From the NCBI GenBank assembly GCA_949775045.1, contig OX459104.1, forward strand, positions 13,129,655 to 13,193,654: a DNA stretch of 64,000 bases. The letters run 5' to 3'. This DNA is from Metridium senile. Lineage: Eukaryota; Cnidaria; Anthozoa; Actiniaria; Metridiidae. The notes under the pieces are model-generated. The model made no database searches and was not told the DNA's origin. It saw only the letters and a program-made list of their open reading frames with translations. The position numbers and the translations under genes are program-made. The stretch's first letter is position 1. Every line of letters begins with the position of its first letter. Shown piece by piece: positions 34,703 through 46,471 of the stretch.

Positions 34703-35348
34703 TAGATCAAAAACGAGTGCGAGTGTTTGATCAGGGGTTCCAAACACCGAGAAGTGGATGAAAGCACGAGGCCGCAGGCCAAGTGCTTTTATCCGTTTCG
34801 AGGTGTTTGGAGCCCCTGATCAAACACGAAGCACGAGTTTTTGATATGGCTTCTCAAACAATTCACTAAATAAAACATTTTGAACTTTTTATCAAATAAT
34901 TAGTATCACCCTCTGAGCAAAACATCAATAATATATAACATCAACCCAAAAACTTTCAACGAATTCGTTATTAGCTTAGTTGGTAAATCATTAGAATTGC
35001 AAGCCAGAGGTTCCCGGTTCGAGTCACAGGACGTCCAAAATAAAATAAAAAATAAATATAGAATAAAAATTAAATGTTAGGCAATTAGTTAGGTAGGTAG
35101 GTAAATAAACAGGCATGACAGGTAAAAAAGGAGATAGCAGTGGAATAAAGAAAAAAAAAAAGAGTAAATTGGAATGAATGAGAAATTACTTTTAAGCTAA
35201 TTTATACAGTGTCTTGATCAGTGACTTGATCAGTGTCTTGATCAGTGTCTTGATCAGTGTTTGATCGGTGTATCAAGACCTATGCACGTGACTGAAATAC
35301 AAAGTTGTAATTGGTCCCTGAGATAATGAATTATTAATGAGTTTGAGA
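34703..35348 (+). mobile_element. Dispersed repeat with tRNA-like core, copy 2
   Basis: Inverse counterpart of 21024-21655. It contains a palindrome at 34705-34846 (centre GAGGCCGCAGGCCAAG), the tRNA-like core and a short tandem of CTTGATCAGTGT (35213-35270). Confidence 0.6.
34968..35036 (+). other. tRNA-like sequence (SINE head or tRNA pseudogene)
   Basis: TTAGCTTAGTTGGTAAATC fits a D-arm/A-box, and GGTTCGAGTC fits a B-box at the usual spacing. The acceptor ends (GAATTCG... and ...GGACGTCC) do not pair, so it is not a functional tRNA. The inverse copy lies at 21313-21383. Confidence 0.5.
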
Positions 35349-35576
35349 AACGAGAAATCAACGCTCATGCTAATGTTATTAAAAAGTAACAATACAGTAC
35401 AATACATTTGAAGTCGCACATTGATATTAGCTATTGAAAAGTACAAGAAAAATATAGATCCATAAAAAAATCATTTACAGATTATTAAGATACAAAAGTA
35501 ATACAAAATTGATTTTAAAGACCTTTAATCAGAAGTAAAGCTCTAAAAAAATCCATTACACTTTCAAACGTCCTGT

Positions 35577-36027
35577 TTAGTATTCTTCTCCTTCTTCCTC
35601 TCCTTCTTCTTCAGCGCTGTCCACTCCAACTTCTTCGTAATCTTTCTCAAGAGCAGCCAAATCTCATGGGCCTCAGGGAACTCTCCTTCTTCCGTGCCCT
35701 CACCGACATACCAGTGGACAAAAGTACGGCGCTTGGCATACATCAAGTCAAACTTGTGGTCAAGACGAGCCCAGGCTTCAGCAGTGGCTGGGGTGTTGCT
35801 CAACATGCAGACAGCACGTTGTACTTTGGCCAAGTCGCCGCCAGGAACAACAGTGGGTGGCTGGTAGTTGATGCCAACCTTGAAACCAGTGGGACACCAG
35901 TCAACAAACTGGATGGTTCTCTTGGTCTTAATGGTTGCAATTGCAGCATTGACATCTTTAGGTACAACATCACCACGGTCCAAGAGACAGCAGGCCATGT
36001 ACTTGCCATAACGTGGGTATTGTCTAT
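35577..36027 (-). pseudogene. Alpha-tubulin C-terminal exon with a frameshift
   Basis: After a TTTAG acceptor at about 36028, the minus strand encodes [20 protein letters not shown] and continues colinear with alpha-tubulin for about 110 residues ([50 protein letters not shown]). At about 35662 one base is missing relative to the family. The frame shifts, while the original frame resumes and carries the acidic tail ending EEGEEY followed by TAA (35577-35579). Other differences from the norm are LLDRGD for the usual Tyr, one extra residue in AKRRTF, and NTPATAEAW. Tubulin is the microtubule subunit. Without the upstream ~310 residues and with the shift this looks like a decaying exon or partial duplicate, though a sequence error in a real last exon cannot be excluded. 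Confidence 0.8.
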
Positions 36028-36034
36028 CTAAAGT

Positions 36035-36984
36035 AATAATAGAGTATTGTTAATCGTGGATAAATGCATTCCTAGCTGTCGTCAAATGCCGAACTGATCA
36101 TGAACTGATCATCATCTCATCTTATATTAAATATGAATGTGAAAATAAAGTTTTTTGTTTAGTTCTATGGAATATCAGTCGACTGTTGTTTGTTATATAT
36201 TACATCCATTTTTGAATTCGTTTGCTTCGGCTCTTCATGCAGTGAACTCAACTGAATATCTTCAGCGAAAATATCCATTACTCTTGTATTTGCTTTCGGA
36301 CACTGTAATATTCCAACAGCAATCTTAGCTGACTTGAGCCATGTTGTTTTTGCGAAAATGTTGTTGAGTTATGAAATGGTGTTTTAAAAGATGTATTTCT
36401 CGGCGAGGCGTGCCTTACTGCATGTGTGTATTTTTAGTAGAAAATGAAGTCGACGACAAACCCGAAAAATATTCCTTTATTACAAACACCGTTTAGTCAT
36501 AAGTTGTTATGGTATGATTCTGAGTTAAATCCACATATTCTAATTGCTTTTAAATAACTCAATTTTGAATGGTTTTCGCCGTCTCCCCCTGTCTTCGCAG
36601 ATTTTTGTCATGATTTTTCTTGTCCTTGCCATTAACTAAACTGCGCATGCGTGATGATAAGATTCTCAACCAATCATATTGCGAGTAGGAACACACAACG
36701 ATTTTAATATAATAGATATGCTTTGCCATCCAGAGGAGATTTTCCATACAAATCCTAACAAAATATTGAATTTTAAATGTTATGCCATTTCCTTCGTGTT
36801 ACATTTTATGAGATCAGATTTCGCCTTCTTACTAATGTTTAGGTGCTCTTTTCATTTCTGATGTTCATTTTGACACAGCTGCTCGATTTAAAAGGGGTAG
36901 GGTCACGTGACATGGTAGGGTTCACGAGTAGGACACTGCCTCATTTTGTTGTAAAAGTATTCAGAGATCCCAAGCAAAGCACAA
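36035..36984. other. No recognisable feature
   Basis: AT-rich upstream flank of the tubulin exon (minus-strand sense). I searched it for earlier tubulin exons and saw none. Confidence 0.4.
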
Positions 36985-36992
36985 ATACATGC

Positions 36993-37945
36993 TAGCCTGC
37001 GTCACATCCGGAGTTTTTCTCGGTTAAGTCCGTCTGTGAAACAACGCCACAAACCGTGTTCTGGACCCCCAGCTGACTAGCACGGATATAAGAAGCGATT
37101 TCTGATTGGCTCATGCCTTCTTCGATTCTAACATGCTCGCTGATTGGTTTGGATATCCTTCTACATACATGTGACAAAATATAAACAAAACAAGCAGCCG
37201 TTTGTAGTTATCGAAAATCAATTTGAAATTGAAAACCTTTTGCTAAGCTACGAGTTAGTATCCTTTTGCCTGAATGAAAGGAGAGTATCAAAGCCTTTTT
37301 GAACAGAATAATGTTTTTATCGACCTCCGACACGCTATATCGAAGATCTGTGATATTTTAATGCTGATCAGATGTGAACAACATCATCCATTGGAAGAGA
37401 AACCACGTTTATCGATCGAGTATTATGCTAAATATTTATTCTCATGGATGAGCGACAAAGTCAATAAACTAACTTAACTTTGAAGGTAGATTTATTTCAT
37501 TGCTTGTGCTGTGTGAGATAAGCCCAATAGTTTGTTCGTTTTTAGACAAATTGTGTTTTATAATTCTTCAAACAAGCTTGACATACTTCTAGATATTTTC
37601 TCTCAATAGAAATAAAAGGCCAATCAAATATTGAATTTTCCTTTGCTGCTCGTGATAAATCTGTCTTTTTGAATCATAAACTTTGCAGTAAATTTCGTTC
37701 AAACAACTACACATGTCAAAGGTCAAAACCATGTGTAGCATTAAAACTTTGGACTTGGCGCGATGATAGGTAGTTATGACAAGCTTTTGACCAATCAGCG
37801 AGCATGTTAGAATCGAAGAAGGCATGAGCCAATCAGAAATCGCTTCTTATATCCGTGCTAGTCAGCTGGGGGTCCAGAACACGGTTTGTGGCGTTGTTTC
37901 ACAGACGGACTTAACCGAGAAAAAGTCCGGATGTGACGCAGGCTA
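36993..37945. mobile_element. Non-autonomous hAT-like element
   Basis: Inverted ends of about 165 bases, starting TAGCCTGCGTCACATCCGGA and ending with its complement. They are flanked by an exact 8-bp duplication ATACATGC (36985-36992, 37946-37953). An 8-bp duplication fits hAT or P superfamilies. The 600-base interior has no transposase; a 67-codon open frame at 37274 has no recognisable motif. Confidence 0.85.
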
Positions 37946-37953
37946 ATACATGC

Positions 37954-38650
37954 CATCGCTTAACAATAGAAAACACATCTGAATTTACCCTGATATATGG
38001 CATTTTCCATATTCACGCAAATGCACCTTTTGTTAAACAGTACAATTCCCTACATAGCAAGAAAAATCGAGCCGAAGGGGGAGGAGCTTAAAATGCAGAT
38101 AGTATAAAGCATAACTATATGCCAATCAAATGCATTGTCTTTTATCAAATATGATTGGCTTACGGTACGAATACTATTTCACTGATCAACATGGCGGCGG
38201 GAATGAGAAAAGAAGTATATTTTTCAGTTTGCACCATGTTTTTCCTAAATGTAAGTGTCGCACTATTTATGCGCATGTCCGTTCGTTTATTTTGGCGATG
38301 AGTTTTACGAGAAAACTTCGAAAAAGAACAAATAAGTTCGATCACCGGAACTATTACGTCAAAATATAAACAGTTCAATAATATTTCAATATATTATCTT
38401 TCAAGTAGAATATAGCAAAGATTTTAGTTATAATTATACTATTTTAATTGCCATGATACATTTGCCATAGTTTGAAACGCTTCATTACCATTTGTACGCG
38501 TTGTTTCTGCTCGACATTTGTTTTGGTTCTTCATCCTATAAATCTAGGCTGAAACAGGGTACAATTCCAACTTCAACTCTTATTAGATGAGCCAGATGTC
38601 TCTTCAATTCACTAACAAATATTTCAGGGAATAATTTTGGGGTTAGCCGT
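37954..38650. other. No recognisable feature
   Basis: AT-rich. In the minus sense this would be the 3' flank of the candidate gene below; no clear AATAAA is seen close to its stop. Confidence 0.4.
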
Positions 38651-38658
38651 TGAAATGA

Positions 38659-41600
38659 CTACTGCTCAGAGTAGCAGAAGGAGTCTTTGTCAAACCAAGT
38701 TGACCCTTTTACGTCTTCTCGCTTTAGCAAGCGTACGATCTTTGCCCAAATATATAAATGCAGTCGAATGCCTCTTTTGTCTTCTACTCTATTAGACCAG
38801 CCTCCAAGAACGGATCTGCTTGGCACAGTGTCTAAAAAACTCCAGTAAAACGATGATAAGTTTACTGAAGTCCGCATACTAGCCTTTGTACAAGCTGCGA
38901 AATGGTCCCGAATTTACGTCATCAATGCCCTAGGGCCAGTCTCCTCAAAGTCCCAATTCCCGTCCAACCCGAAGGAGCGCGGTCGATTTTAAAGTTTAGA
39001 GCGCTATTTCTTCGCGAATAAATGTTCAAATCCAATTTTTTTTTCAGTTCATGACTTACCTATATATCAACTTCTTAAAACGCCAAAATACCGCGAGAGT
39101 TCATATACACTTTAATAGTTTGTATTTCAGAGATAAGCTGTTCGCATAAAATTGGCCCAAGTAATATTACAATATTAATCAGGCCAATAAGACCTTATAG
39201 TTCAATAATAGGCCCTTTGCAGGACATGGTCACGTGTTTCATTCCACCATTCTCTTTATGTCACAGAAAAGCATCGAAAAATATACTTGAAACGGGAAAA
39301 ACTAAAAGCTACCCCGATTACTAACCTTGAAACGTTGCTATCTTGGTGGTGTTCACAAACTAATAGAAAAAAAAACAATAAAAACGCCAACTTTGCATGT
39401 CAAAAACAACATTTCACTGAAGGAGGTATGGTAAGACGGACGACAGGTTTATAGACGAAGAATTTTAAGTATTATATTGAATTGACACTTAAAACTAAAG
39501 AATAAATTATTAAATAAATAAATTATGATATCTTTCTACCTCTTTTTCTCTCTCTCTCTCTTTTTTCTCCCTATTTATTTTTGCCGTTTCTCCCTCCTCT
39601 CTAATCCGTTCCTCTCCTCTGTGTGTGTGTGTGTGTGTGTGTGTGTTTTTGCTTATTTTGTTCTATTTATTTTAGCTATAAATAAAATAATTAAAAATGC
39701 AGTAGATAAATAATTTGCAAATTCAACAACTAAAATGAAGTACTAATTGGCGTACTTACAATTTTATTCACATTATTACAGTCAAAACACCTGAATCGTG
39801 AACACGTAGAACTCACTATTGTTTAGCTTTCGAATTTTTTTTCCATTATTCGATTTGAACTTGGAATATTGAAAACTTGAAGATTGAAGATTGCTTTATG
39901 CAAATTACGTCAGCGACTTGACAAATTGAATGTGAATAGTCGACAGTACACTTTATATGCATAATAAGCAAGATTTTGTGAAAGTTTGCAGCTCAATAAG
40001 TTCTTTCAATTACATTTACCCAAGCTGAATTTTCACAGCTATATATTTAACACCTTAACATTCAGAATCCAAATTATTATTGAAAAATTTTGTGCTGCAC
40101 ATAGTAAAATATTTCTTTGGTTTTACCGTACTCTTTATAAGGCGAAAAGTATGACATAAAAACATAATTAGAATAATATCTTTAAGAGCGAGTCCGTGTG
40201 AAAACCATGCAAAATCGAAAAATGTGTCTACAACGGGTATCACCGATTTCTTTTATTTTTGGCCGAGATATGTATTTTAGTGTAAATATTAACTGTGTGC
40301 AATATAAAACAAAAATATTAAATTATCTAGCAGATATCGAGGTTTAAGGGAATGTAGTCAGACAAATGATAAAAATTTCTTGAAATTTACACCAACTTTA
40401 CAAATCAATTTCTCTAAAAATATAGGTTTTTTCTTACCTGGAATTCGTACAGACCTACTACAACATATAATAAATACAACGACAGTATCAAAGTATCAAA
40501 AGATTTATTTAAAGAAAATTTTTGCTTATTTACATATCAGGCTATGAAATCTACATTTTGAGTATGCATTCTTAACAATTCGATATACAAGATCCGGCAA
40601 CTTTTTAAAACCACAAAGTTTGACTTTTATGTACAACTGATAATGGTTAACAAATACAAAGAAAAAAATTTCTGTAAAGTTTTAAGAGTGAAGAGATACA
40701 GTATCACGAATTTCGCGTTTTTACACGTATCCAATTATAAGACTAATGACCATTTGCGACTAAAAAAGCCGATAAGTTTTAAAATACTTACCTAAAAACA
40801 ACAGCTAATGTAGTAGGGCGATTTTTAAATTTTTAAATTTTTAAATTTCTTAAAATAAGTCATAAATGTACAATGTTAAAATATTTTAACTATACGGTGT
40901 TTTTATTTTATTTTCCGAAAGAAATACACACAAAAACATGCCGAGTTTGCATCAACGATAATGCTAAGCTGATCAAATGGTTCAAATTACAACAAAGAGC
41001 CTTGAGTTTATTTTAATATGTATAAATATTCGAAACTTACATCTTTAAGACTGCAGATTCGTAAAATAAAAGTCGAAAACGTGGAAATTATCCAAATGAC
41101 AACGACAGCGTAGCCAAGTGTGATTATCAGTACTAAACAATCAACTGTCATGAACTGGTTCCCGGTCGTTAACCATTTTAGAGTTAACTTTCAGAAAAGC
41201 ATGTTATTATGACATAAAAAATGGAATGAAATAATAGTGATAATAACAATAAAATAACGATGTATTCTATGGGTATCAGAACGTTAAAACTAAATAAATG
41301 TATATTTTTTGGACCAGCTATTCTATTTGAAATAATATTTTTTACCTAGCTGTTTTTTTGTTCACATTGTCAGTTGTTTATAGTAATTATCACTAGACTA
41401 GACCAATTATGTTTGATTGACGGAAGAGAATCGCTTCACAGTCGTTTGGCGGGAATGGCAAGTATTTTAATACTTAAAAATCGATGGTAATCCAGATTCA
41501 TCTTATTCACTCTCTAGATATCTCAACGTAAAAAAGAAACGGCTCAATTCAAAACTCTTCAATACTAATTGTCAATATATATAGTATTCAATGAAAATTC

Positions 41601-44600
41601 CTTTAAACGATAGAGTACAAACACTAAAAGTGTGCAACATAAATACCACTAAATACTGCTAAATTATGCAAATTCCTTTGTTCTCTATTGTTTAATCAAC
41701 ACTATTTAGTGGTAAATAGTACAAAATGTTGCACACTTTTAGTGGTTGTACTCTATAATAAACTATTTAGTATTTTTAATTTCACCGAAACTCAGATGGG
41801 ATCGAAAATGCAACCCTTACTTAGATGTAACAATACCTTGACCAATTTTGCATAACATTCCCCATGTTTCGAACATCTCTTGAGAAATACGCTTTGCATG
41901 TCCACCTCTGACAGGCTTTTGTTTAGAATCGTGTGGGGGATGCTTACAGACTTGACTGGGACGCCAGCCTAAACCAAAGTGGTCTCTATGCAGCGGACAT
42001 ATTGTCATATCATCTGTATTTTCAGTTTGAAAAAACACCAGCCCTTAAAAGACAAAGTTCCCACTCGTACTTCACATCTTTGGAAGAAGTTTTTAAACAG
42101 CCAAGTAGATGGGTGCAGATAATCCTTGTACACGATTTTAAAGGTAGCAAAACAAAACAGGTGTCATTGTTTCTTCGAGAACTTCCATAATTTTCCACAG
42201 AAAGATTGTGAAAAGAGAAAACCGCCATAAAATAATTACTGTATGTCAAAATTAACCTCAACTAATGCACGTAAAATGAGAATTAATGTCAGTGTCTACC
42301 AAAACATGTCAATTAGTCGAATGTCAATTTCAAATTTATGCAAAACAACAAAGAGAACACTTGAAGTAAAATATATGTCTTTTATTAAAATGTGTCTTGC
42401 TAGAACTTTAACAATATATTTTTATGAAAACGTATTCATATCCCTGGAGAGTGATCATAATCAGGAAAATAGTAAATCAAAAAGGTTACATAGTTTTATA
42501 TAGTACACTGTTACTTTGTCTGTTTCTGTTTTTAGCAACCGCATGAGTTCAATAATTTCTTTAACATGTTGTGTGTGAGGTTAATAAATGCATAATTCTA
42601 ATACTGTAAAAATTATTTTATTTAAAAAAATGATAATATTGTGAAAAAAATATTATGAAATATCGTTTTTACCAGACATAGGAAAGCCGAAGGTAGACAG
42701 ACAAAACATTACTGTATTCGGCTTACAAGCCTAAAACTTAGTTATTTGTTGTAAGATTATCTTATATATAATGATGAATATCATTATTTTAATTCATATA
42801 ATTGATTCTTATGATTCTTATCATTATATTGGGATCATATTTAGCGTGTTGTAGATTTGTTGTATATTTAGTTTTGTCACAACTTCAAACAATGTAAATT
42901 TCATCATTTTCTTAGTTATTTTTCGCTTGAAAAATAAATACTTTACAGACTTTTTTTTCGATAAAACATTGTCTCTATCATCATGCTATCTGATAAAGGT
43001 TTCAAAGTTATATGAATAACTGCCGGATAGGTGCAAATAGCTCTTTTCTAGAGTATATTTTTACACTTTTCGTCAAAGCTGAAAATTAGCAATAACTCAA
43101 CCCTTTATAAAACAACCCAATATTTGTTTCACGACTTTTTATTCAACTTAAAGTACTAATAAGATAATGTGCTAAACGTGGGCAGAATATTGGTGCAGGA
43201 AACAAACCTGAAAGGAAATACGAGGCCGTAAAACTTTAGGTATATTTTATGCAAATTTTGACCGTTTTTAGGGTAAAATACTCAAATGGTTGTAACTTTA
43301 AACCTTTTTAATTTAAAGCCAAAAAAATTCACCAAAGTAATAAGTTAACTAAGATGTACAATTGAGCTAAGTTTGAAGAAAATCGGTGATGTACGGTGTA
43401 GACTGGTCTGCATGGTTTTCACGCGGACTCGCTCTTAATAATAATAATAATTTATTTCTTAAAAACGTATGTCACAAAAGTCTCGATGCTTTTTACAATA
43501 AAAGTGGTGTCATATCTATTTATAATAAAAAAAATCTGGAATATATGAACATTGGTATAAAATATATATGTAAAAATTAATTGATATAAAAAAAATCAAA
43601 ACGCTAATTTAGAAAAATAAGTTTTTAAGCTTTTTTTAAAGTCAACGATGGAGTTGTTATTGAGTCTAATGTTGTCAGGAAGACTGTTCCACAGTCTTAG
43701 AGCAGCAATACTAAACATTCGATCGCCAAAAGAGGATGTTCTTGATCTTGGAATCTGAAGGAGGCCTTTATTGGATGATCTAAGCTTACCTGTAGGAATA
43801 TAAGGAACGATGAGTTCTTTGATATAGTTAGGAAACATGTCATTTAGTGCTTTGTAAACAAGGAGAGCGGTCTTAAATTTTATTCTTTGGTCGACGGGTA
43901 GCCAGTGAAGATTGTAAAGAGTCGGCGTAATATGTTCTGATCGCTTTAATCCAGTCACCAGCCTTGCGGCAGCATTCTGTACGCGTTGTAATTTAGCAAT
44001 CTCAGCAGCAGGCAGACCATAAAAAAGGCTGTTACAATTATCAATACGTGAAGATATGAATGCGTGGATCAAACGTTCCGTCGAGTGGCTGTCTAGGTAC
44101 TTGCGTATTTTACGAATGTTATGTAAGGCAAAAAAAAGCAGATTTACAAAGTTAACGTTGTTTATTTGAGACCTGAAAGACAAATGTGTATCAATGATAA
44201 CACCCAAATCTCGAACCTCGGTCTTAGGGGTTATTCTAACAGATCCAATGTTGATAACTGGGCACGTAGGGACATATTTTGTGAAGTTCGATTAGATATG
44301 TATGATCTCTGTTTTGCCATTGTTGAGTATTAGTTTATTATATACCAGGTTTTGATATCTTGCACACATTTCTCAAGCTTATTGATGGAGGAAGCACGAT
44401 CATCAGGTTTTACTACAAGATACATCTGTGTATCGTCGGCATAAACCATAACATTAATACCATGTGCTCTGAATAAGTCTTCCATTGGAGCAACATATAG
44501 AGAGAATAGCAAGGGGCCTAGAAGTTAAATTTAAAGTTTAAATAAGTTTAAATAAGTTTAAATAACTGGATATTTCTATAAAAGCTTGCGTTTAACGCTA

Positions 44601-45330
44601 AGATGACAATAAACAATATTATGAAACTTTGGAGTCATTAAAGTAATAAATTTGCCATACGGGGCCGTCAAAGTTGACATAAAAATAAGCGTCTCGGAGC
44701 AGCGATTTGACGAAATTTCGTTTTTCGCGATTTTCTCGTAAAATATGCAATATTTTTCTTAACTAAAGGCATCATGATTTGTTTCATGTTGAGGGCTACC
44801 TATGGTTAAAATATGAGCAAAATCGATTTTTTGAGTGTTGCCGCGTTTGCATGGTATTTACAGAAATCTTCTCTTAATAACCAAATAAACATATTTGGAA
44901 TGTGTTTTATACGATTCGCTAAACATTAATTGCTAAATCTTGGTAAGACTTATACTTAAAGTTTTAAGGGTAAATAAAGTAGATAAGGTGAAATCCCTTC
45001 AGCCGTAGTTGCTAAGTTTGTCAATAAAGAAACAGCAAGTGGTACATTCTAGCCAAAGTTAATTGAATATCAATTTGAACGCAAAACATCTTGTTTTGTT
45101 TATCAAGTTTGACAAATAAGTTTTTTGCACGGCGCTCTGTCTAGTACTAGTTCAAATTGCAACGAATTTTGCTTACGTTAAATGACTTTGAAAAATATTA
45201 TAGTTATAAATATTTACTAACCGTCTGAAAGCAGATCGTTTGAGTAATCTTCCACATTGCTTAGTGGCGTAGCAAAGATAGATATGGCACAGAGTAGCAG
45301 TAGAGAGAGAAATAAAGCTCCACGATGCAT
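38659..45330 (-). CDS. Candidate secreted small protein, two exons
   Basis: Exon 1 (45330-45222) starts ATGCATCGTGGAGC and encodes MHRGALFLSLLLLCAISIFA followed by TPLSNVEDYSNDLLSD: a textbook signal peptide with likely cleavage after Ala20. Its donor is GACG|GTTAGT, phase 1. Exon 2 (38831-38659) follows a TTTTTTAG acceptor, phase-compatible, and encodes TVPSRSVLGGWSNRVEDKRG and on through YIWAKIVRLLKRED to a stop. Joined, they give about 93 residues, with dibasic KR sites and one Cys in each exon product. The ~6.4-kb intron holds transposons. Upstream of exon 1 is an AT-rich TTTAAAATA at about 45400. I do not recognise the family. The joining of the two exons is inference; exon 1 alone is the stronger half. 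Confidence 0.35.
39243..40185. repeat. Duplicated segment, copy A left block
   Basis: Matches 46472-47384 in direct orientation with small indels, including a (GT)13 run at 39621-39646 that is shorter in the copy. The first ~260 bases also match 45655-45935 in inverse orientation, with more divergence. No gene is visible. Confidence 0.8.
41611..41757. repeat. Nested inverted repeat
   Basis: ATAGAGTACAAACACTAAAA pairs with TTTTAGTGGTTGTACTCTAT, and AGTGTGCAAC with GTTGCACACT. It sits inside the TTAA element. Confidence 0.6.
41822..42016 (-). pseudogene. Exon-like fragment with a CPxHRxxxGxxWR motif
   Basis: Bounded on the minus strand by an AATACAG acceptor (about 42017) and a TCTAA|GTAAGG donor (about 41821). 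It encodes MTICPLHRDHFGLGWRPS, then VCKHPPHDSK and a basic stretch ending MFETWGMLCKIGQGIVTS. The spacing of Cys and His (C-P-x-H ... C-x-H-P-x-H) suggests a small metal-binding module. I have an impression of similar modules in uncharacterised coral proteins but cannot name a family. It lies inside the TTAA element and may be captured or a relic of its own gene. Confidence 0.35.
43435..44525 (-). pseudogene. LINE reverse transcriptase (CR1/L2-like), 5'-truncated
   Basis: In minus-strand order: MLFSLYVAPMEDLFRAHGI and MVYADDTQMYLVVKP (the RT catalytic YADD box; frame 44512-44330). A frame break follows, then GVIIDTHLSFRSQINNV, ISSRIDNCNSLFYGLP, LQRVQNAAARLVTGLKRSEH, LHWLPVDQRIKFKTALLVYK and ALRLWNSLPDN (44207-43596). 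It ends in a TTA-repeat tail at 43435-43451, directly beside the TTAA element. The first RT motifs and endonuclease are absent. The family matches the piece at 32888-33518. Confidence 0.8.
44564..44877. repeat. Duplicated segment, copy A right block
   Basis: Matches 47384-47699 with ~96-97% identity by eye. Together with 39243-40185 it is the ancestral unit, split here by the TTAA element and the LINE. Confidence 0.75.
45222..45330 (-). CDS. Signal-peptide exon of an unidentified secreted protein
   Basis: Thirty-six codons plus one base. A short basic n-region (HRG), a hydrophobic core LFLSLLLLCAISIFA and a polar, acidic start of the mature chain are all as expected for a secreted or neuropeptide-type precursor. 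The exon closes at a GT donor (45221-45220) immediately before an in-frame stop, which favours splicing. Confidence 0.45.
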
Positions 45331-45334
45331 CTTT

Positions 45335-45654
45335 TTAGCGCTGGTCTAACGTATCAGACTGCAAAGGCTAAATAATGACCGTTACAAAATGTACGAATAT
45401 TTTAAACCGCGCTCAATAGAGATCTTTCGCATAAGCACAATCCACTCCACTATTAGCGGAAAGCATTCATTAAATATGATAATGAGGTAAAACAGAACGT
45501 GTAGCAAGCAGAAAAACACCTTGAAACAAATGTTTCACGTGCCTCGATGGCCTGGATACCGCATAGCAACGGGATTTTGAGGGAAAGCTGCCTCGCGGGG
45601 GTAAAAAATAATACAAAACGAAAAACAAAACACTTCATCTTTGGAGATAAATTA
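45335..45654. promoter_or_regulatory. Upstream region of the signal-peptide exon
   Basis: In the minus sense, GCGGTTTAAAATATTCG at about 45410-45394 could serve as a TATA-like element some 65-80 bases before the ATG. This is only positional plausibility. Confidence 0.2.
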
Positions 45655-45935
45655 TTCTTTAGTTTGACGTTTCCAATTCAATCCAATACTTAAAATTCTT
45701 CGTCTATAAACCTGTAGTCCATCTTACCTCCTTGAAATGTTGTTAGCATTTTTTTGTGGTTTTGTTTTCCTCTACTTTTGTGAACATCACGTAAGATAGC
45801 GTTTTTTCAAGGTTAGTAATCAGGGTAACTTTTAGTATTTCCCGTTTCAAGACTTCTTGGTACTTGAAACTTCTTGAGGTATAGTATTTTTTTCGATGTT
45901 TTTCTGTGACATAAAGTGATGGAGGAATTAAACAC
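45655..45935 (-). repeat. Inverse, diverged copy of 39243-39500
   Basis: AAGTTACCC..., GAACATCACGTAAG and TTTTTCTGTGACATAAAG are inverse matches to the start of the duplicated block, with visible indels. Confidence 0.65.
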
Positions 45936-45939
45936 CTTC

Positions 45940-46470
45940 AAATGAATTTCAACGACTAGAAACAAGGGAAAATCATAGCTAAAATCTGTACCAGCTTACC
46001 GTCTTTGAAAATCTTTGCGAAGTTTCATCACGAAACAAGTGAATCTTTTTTTATTTTAGCTTGTTTTAGCCGTGACGACACAAAGGAGCGGCTGCATAGG
46101 AGGCTAGTTTTAGCCGCTCTAATGACATATAAATGATAAAGCAATTCACAGATTATTATCATGAATAAAGTTCTTGACCTGGATGCGATTTAAAGCACCT
46201 AAGAAGCTGGAAACCGGCTCAAAATGTTCATTAACTTATAGCGTTAATTAATTTGATAGTCATGTTTCAAGACCTAACGATTTTGTTTCACTTTTTCACC
46301 ACAGGAAGCCCAATTCCTGTTTGAGCTCACTAATTTCGCTCGTTAGATATATACCTGTACGCGCGCGTTCCAATCGATTAAAAATCGACTGTTTCGGGAT
46401 CCTGGGGGTTCATATCAGTTTGAATTTAAAACCTTTACCCCTTTGTTTAGTCTTTATGTGGTGTGAAATT
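45940..46470. other. No recognisable feature
   Basis: AT-rich non-coding DNA between the inverse block and the mosaic duplication. Confidence 0.4.
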
Positions 46471-46471
46471 C

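Larger units (their letters stand above)
40186..43434. mobile_element. TTAA-flanked TIR element, 3.25 kb
   Basis: The left end GAGCGAGTCCGTGTGAAAAC mirrors the right end GTTTTCACGCGGACTCGCTC; CATGCA/TGCATG continues the match. TTAA lies on both sides (40182-40185, 43435-43438), and the duplicate at 47380-47384 shows the empty region (...ATCTTTAAG...). A TTAA duplication points to piggyBac- or Kolobok-type elements. No transposase open frame is seen, but an exon-like coding piece is present at 41822-42016. Several TTTAAATTT-rich stretches make the rest very AT-rich. Confidence 0.75.

Noticed and set aside
34968..35036. Functional tRNA gene
   Set aside because: Acceptor and anticodon stems do not pair properly, and it is embedded in a repeat with an inverse copy.
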